From: an uncultured Gemmatimonadota bacterium | GTDB taxonomy: Bacteria; Gemmatimonadota; Gemmatimonadetes; Longimicrobiales; Gaopeijiaceae | Reading direction: 5' to 3' | DNA: 7,016 nucleotides | Assembly: GCA_937136445.1 (NCBI GenBank) | Contig: CAKZOQ010000573.1 | Location: 1-7,016, forward strand | In this document: positions 5,389 through 7,016 of the stretch, piece by piece | How the letters are laid out: every line of letters starts with the position of its first letter | How positions within the stretch are numbered: the first letter of the stretch is position 1 | Position numbers and translations under genes: made by a program | The notes under the pieces: generated by a model | What the model was told of the DNA's origin: nothing | Seen by the model: the letters and a program-made list of their open reading frames with translations, nothing else | Database searches by the model: none

Positions 5389-6594
5389 ATGAAGCAGACC
5401 CTGGAGGATGTCCGCACCTCCGAGCTCGCGGACACCGTCGTCCTGGTCCGGGCGGACCTGAACGTGCCTCTGGAGCAGGGCGTCATTGCCGACGACCTCC
5501 GCATCCGGGAGTCCCTTCCGACCCTGCGCCACCTCTCCGAGGCCGGGGCTCGCGTGGTTCTCCTCACCCACCTGGGGCGTCCCAGGGGAGAGCCGGACCC
5601 CGGCCTTTCGGTGGGGCCCGTGGCCCGGCGTCTGGGAGAGCTGCTCGAGCGGTCGGTGCGCTTCTGTCCGGCATCCTCCGGGGATCCGGTACTGGAGGCC
5701 CTCCAGGAGCTGCCGGCCGGGGGCGTTCTGGTCCTTGAGAACACCCGCTTCGACCCGCGGGAGAAGGCCAACGACCCGACGCTCTGCGCCGAGTGGGCAT
5801 CTCTGGGGTCGCTCTTCGTCAATGACGCTTTCGGAACCGCCCACCGGGCCCATGCCTCCACCGCCGGGCTCGCCGAGGCCGTGCGCGACGCCGGGGGACG
5901 GGCGGTGGCGGGACGGCTCCTGGCGCGGGAGATCCGGATGCTGCGGTCCGTCCTCGACGATCCCACCCGTCCGTTCGTGGCCATCCTCGGGGGCGCGAAG
6001 ATCTCCGGGAAGGTGGACGTCATCCAGGCGCTCCTGCCCCGCCTGGATCGCCTCCTGGTGGGCGGCGCCATGGCCAACACGTTCTTTCGGGCCATGGGGC
6101 TGGAGGTGGGTGCCTCGCTGGTGGAGGAGGATCGGGTGGACATGGCGCGAGCGACACTGAAGCAGGCCGGTGATCGCCTCCTCCTCCCGGTGGACTGCGT
6201 CGTCGCCGACCGCATCGCCGAAGACGCCACGAGCCGGGTGGTGCCCCGCGACGAGGTCGGCGACGGGGACCGGGTGGTGGACATCGGCCCCGCCACCCGC
6301 CGCCTCTACGCCGAGGAACTGGCCACCGCCGGCACGGTGCTCTGGAATGGACCCATGGGGATCTTCGAGATGGAGCCCTTCGCCGAGGGAACCCGATCCG
6401 TGGCTCGGGCCGCGGCCGAAGCCTGCGACGGGGGAGCCACGGTGGTCGTGGGCGGTGGCGACTCCTCGTCGGCGGCTCGGGAGGCGGGGCTCGCCGACCG
6501 CTTCACCCACATCTCCACCGGTGGCGGCGCCTCGCTGGAGTTCCTCGCCGGCACGGAGCTGCCCGGCGTCGTCACCCTCAGCGAGAAGGACTGA
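5389..6594 (+). CDS. pgk: Phosphoglycerate kinase
   Basis: Cytosolic glycolytic enzyme transferring a phosphate from 1,3-bisphosphoglycerate to ADP, giving 3-phosphoglycerate and ATP; it uses the product of Gap. At 401 residues it has the usual bacterial monomer length. N-domain substrate-site motifs are RADLNVP (21-27, with D23 and N25), R38, HLGRP (61-65), ENTRF (R120) and NDAFGTAHRAHAS (R153). The C-domain nucleotide site has GGAKISGKV (K204), WNGPMGIFE (319-327), GGGDSS (355-360) and STGGGAS (376-382). No key residue is missing. The frame is open far upstream, but the ATG at 5389 is chosen because the family N-terminus begins there and GAAGGGA lies 4 nt before it. The more common RVDFNVP reads RADLNVP here, a mild variant. 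It follows the sigma cassette after a 116-bp spacer and is separated from tpiA by only 3 bp, so the two are one transcription unit. Confidence 0.98.
   Translation: MKQTLEDVRTSELADTVVLVRADLNVPLEQGVIADDLRIRESLPTLRHLSEAGARVVLLTHLGRPRGEPDPGLSVGPVARRLGELLERSVRFCPASSGDPVLEALQELPAGGVLVLENTRFDPREKANDPTLCAEWASLGSLFVNDAFGTAHRAHASTAGLAEAVRDAGGRAVAGRLLAREIRMLRSVLDDPTRPFVAILGGAKISGKVDVIQALLPRLDRLLVGGAMANTFFRAMGLEVGASLVEEDRVDMARATLKQAGDRLLLPVDCVVADRIAEDATSRVVPRDEVGDGDRVVDIGPATRRLYAEELATAGTVLWNGPMGIFEMEPFAEGTRSVARAAAEACDGGATVVVGGGDSSSAAREAGLADRFTHISTGGGASLEFLAGTELPGVVTLSEKD
6584..6590 (+). promoter_or_regulatory. Shine-Dalgarno for tpiA inside the pgk 3' end
   Basis: AGAAGGA lies within the last codons of pgk, 7 nt before the tpiA ATG at 6598. 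This is ideal spacing and fixes the tpiA start; its position inside pgk indicates coupled translation of the two genes. Confidence 0.7.
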
Positions 6595-6597
6595 GCC

Positions 6598-7016
6598 ATG
6601 GCCGTCATCGCCGGCAACTGGAAGATGCACCATGGACCCGGGGCCACGGCGGCCTTCCTGGCCGAGCTGGAGTTGCCCGATCCTCCGGGTCACGAGCTCC
6701 TTCTCTTCCCGCCGGCGCTGAGCCTGCCTACCCTCACCTCCAGTCCCCACCGGCCGGCGACCCTCCAGATCGGTGTCCAGAACATCCACTGGGAGGTCTC
6801 CGGGGCCTACACGGGGGAGCTCTCCGGGGGGATGGCCCGGGAGGCGGGGGCGACCTTCGCCCTGGTGGGGCATTCCGAGCGGCGACATGTCTTCGGCGAG
6901 ACCGACGAGGAGGTCACCCGGAAGGTCGCCGCGGCGCTCCGGGAGTCCCTCACCCCCGTGGTGTGCGTGGGGGAGCGGCTGGAGGAGCGGAGGGCAGGGA
7001 AGCTGGAGGAGGTGCT
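6598..7016 (+). CDS. tpiA: Triosephosphate isomerase (3' end beyond window)
   Basis: Cytosolic TIM-barrel enzyme interconverting dihydroxyacetone phosphate and glyceraldehyde 3-phosphate, and so feeding Gap. The frame starts at the ATG 3 bp after the pgk stop and is still open at the right edge, showing 139 complete codons of an expected 250 or so. The start MAVIAGNWKMH contains the active-site N7 and K9. GVQNIHWEVSGAYTGELS matches the family QN...GAxTGE segment, and LVGHSERR carries the catalytic electrophile H92. VVCVGERLEER matches the conserved CVGE strand. The catalytic glutamate and the phosphate-gripping loop 6 lie beyond the window and cannot be checked. The Shine-Dalgarno sits inside pgk, so the pair is co-translated. 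Identity is clear; integrity of the C-terminal half is unknown. Confidence 0.96.
   Translation, partial: MAVIAGNWKMHHGPGATAAFLAELELPDPPGHELLLFPPALSLPTLTSSPHRPATLQIGVQNIHWEVSGAYTGELSGGMAREAGATFALVGHSERRHVFGETDEEVTRKVAAALRESLTPVVCVGERLEERRAGKLEEV

Noticed and set aside
5323..6888. Minus-strand 521-codon open frame opposite pgk and tpiA
   Set aside because: It is antisense to two clearly conserved enzymes and shows no recognisable protein features.

Overview
The window comes from a GC-rich bacterial chromosome (roughly 70% G+C by eye) in which every supported gene lies on the + strand. The left part holds the 3' portion of a comF-type phosphoribosyltransferase gene, followed by a complete glyceraldehyde-3-phosphate dehydrogenase gene (gap). 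The right part holds a complete phosphoglycerate kinase gene (pgk) and the 5' end of a triosephosphate isomerase gene (tpiA) that runs off the right edge. The pgk and tpiA genes are only 3 bp apart and are almost certainly co-transcribed.

Between gap and pgk sits a two-gene cassette: an ECF-type RNA polymerase sigma factor (199 aa) and, overlapping its 3' end by 11 bp, a 955-residue predicted membrane-anchored protein. That protein appears to be a mosaic: a short cytosolic head and one transmembrane helix placed like an anti-sigma factor, then a TonB C-terminal-like domain, TPR-like helices, a diverged GWxTD-type domain and a beta-rich C-terminal region. This is the most unusual item in the window. 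The sequence suggests, but does not prove, a sigma/membrane-regulator pair whose sensor half lies in the periplasm.

The GWxTD-type domain, the high GC and the sigma/TonB_C/TPR combination are compatible with Gemmatimonadota or a related Gram-negative lineage. This is inference from domain style; no rRNA or other phylogenetic marker is present. Codon and base use look uniform across the window, so there is no sign of recent transfer.

Functionally, Gap, Pgk and TpiA catalyse adjacent triose-phosphate steps of glycolysis/gluconeogenesis. The sigma cassette may share their transcript by read-through from gap, because no convincing terminator separates gap from the sigma gene. The longest non-coding stretch is the 116 bp before pgk, which contains a GC-rich hairpin just after the 955-residue gene, a 12-bp direct repeat, an AT-rich island and a second hairpin touching the pgk ribosome binding site. 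No tRNA, rRNA, CRISPR array or insertion sequence was seen.
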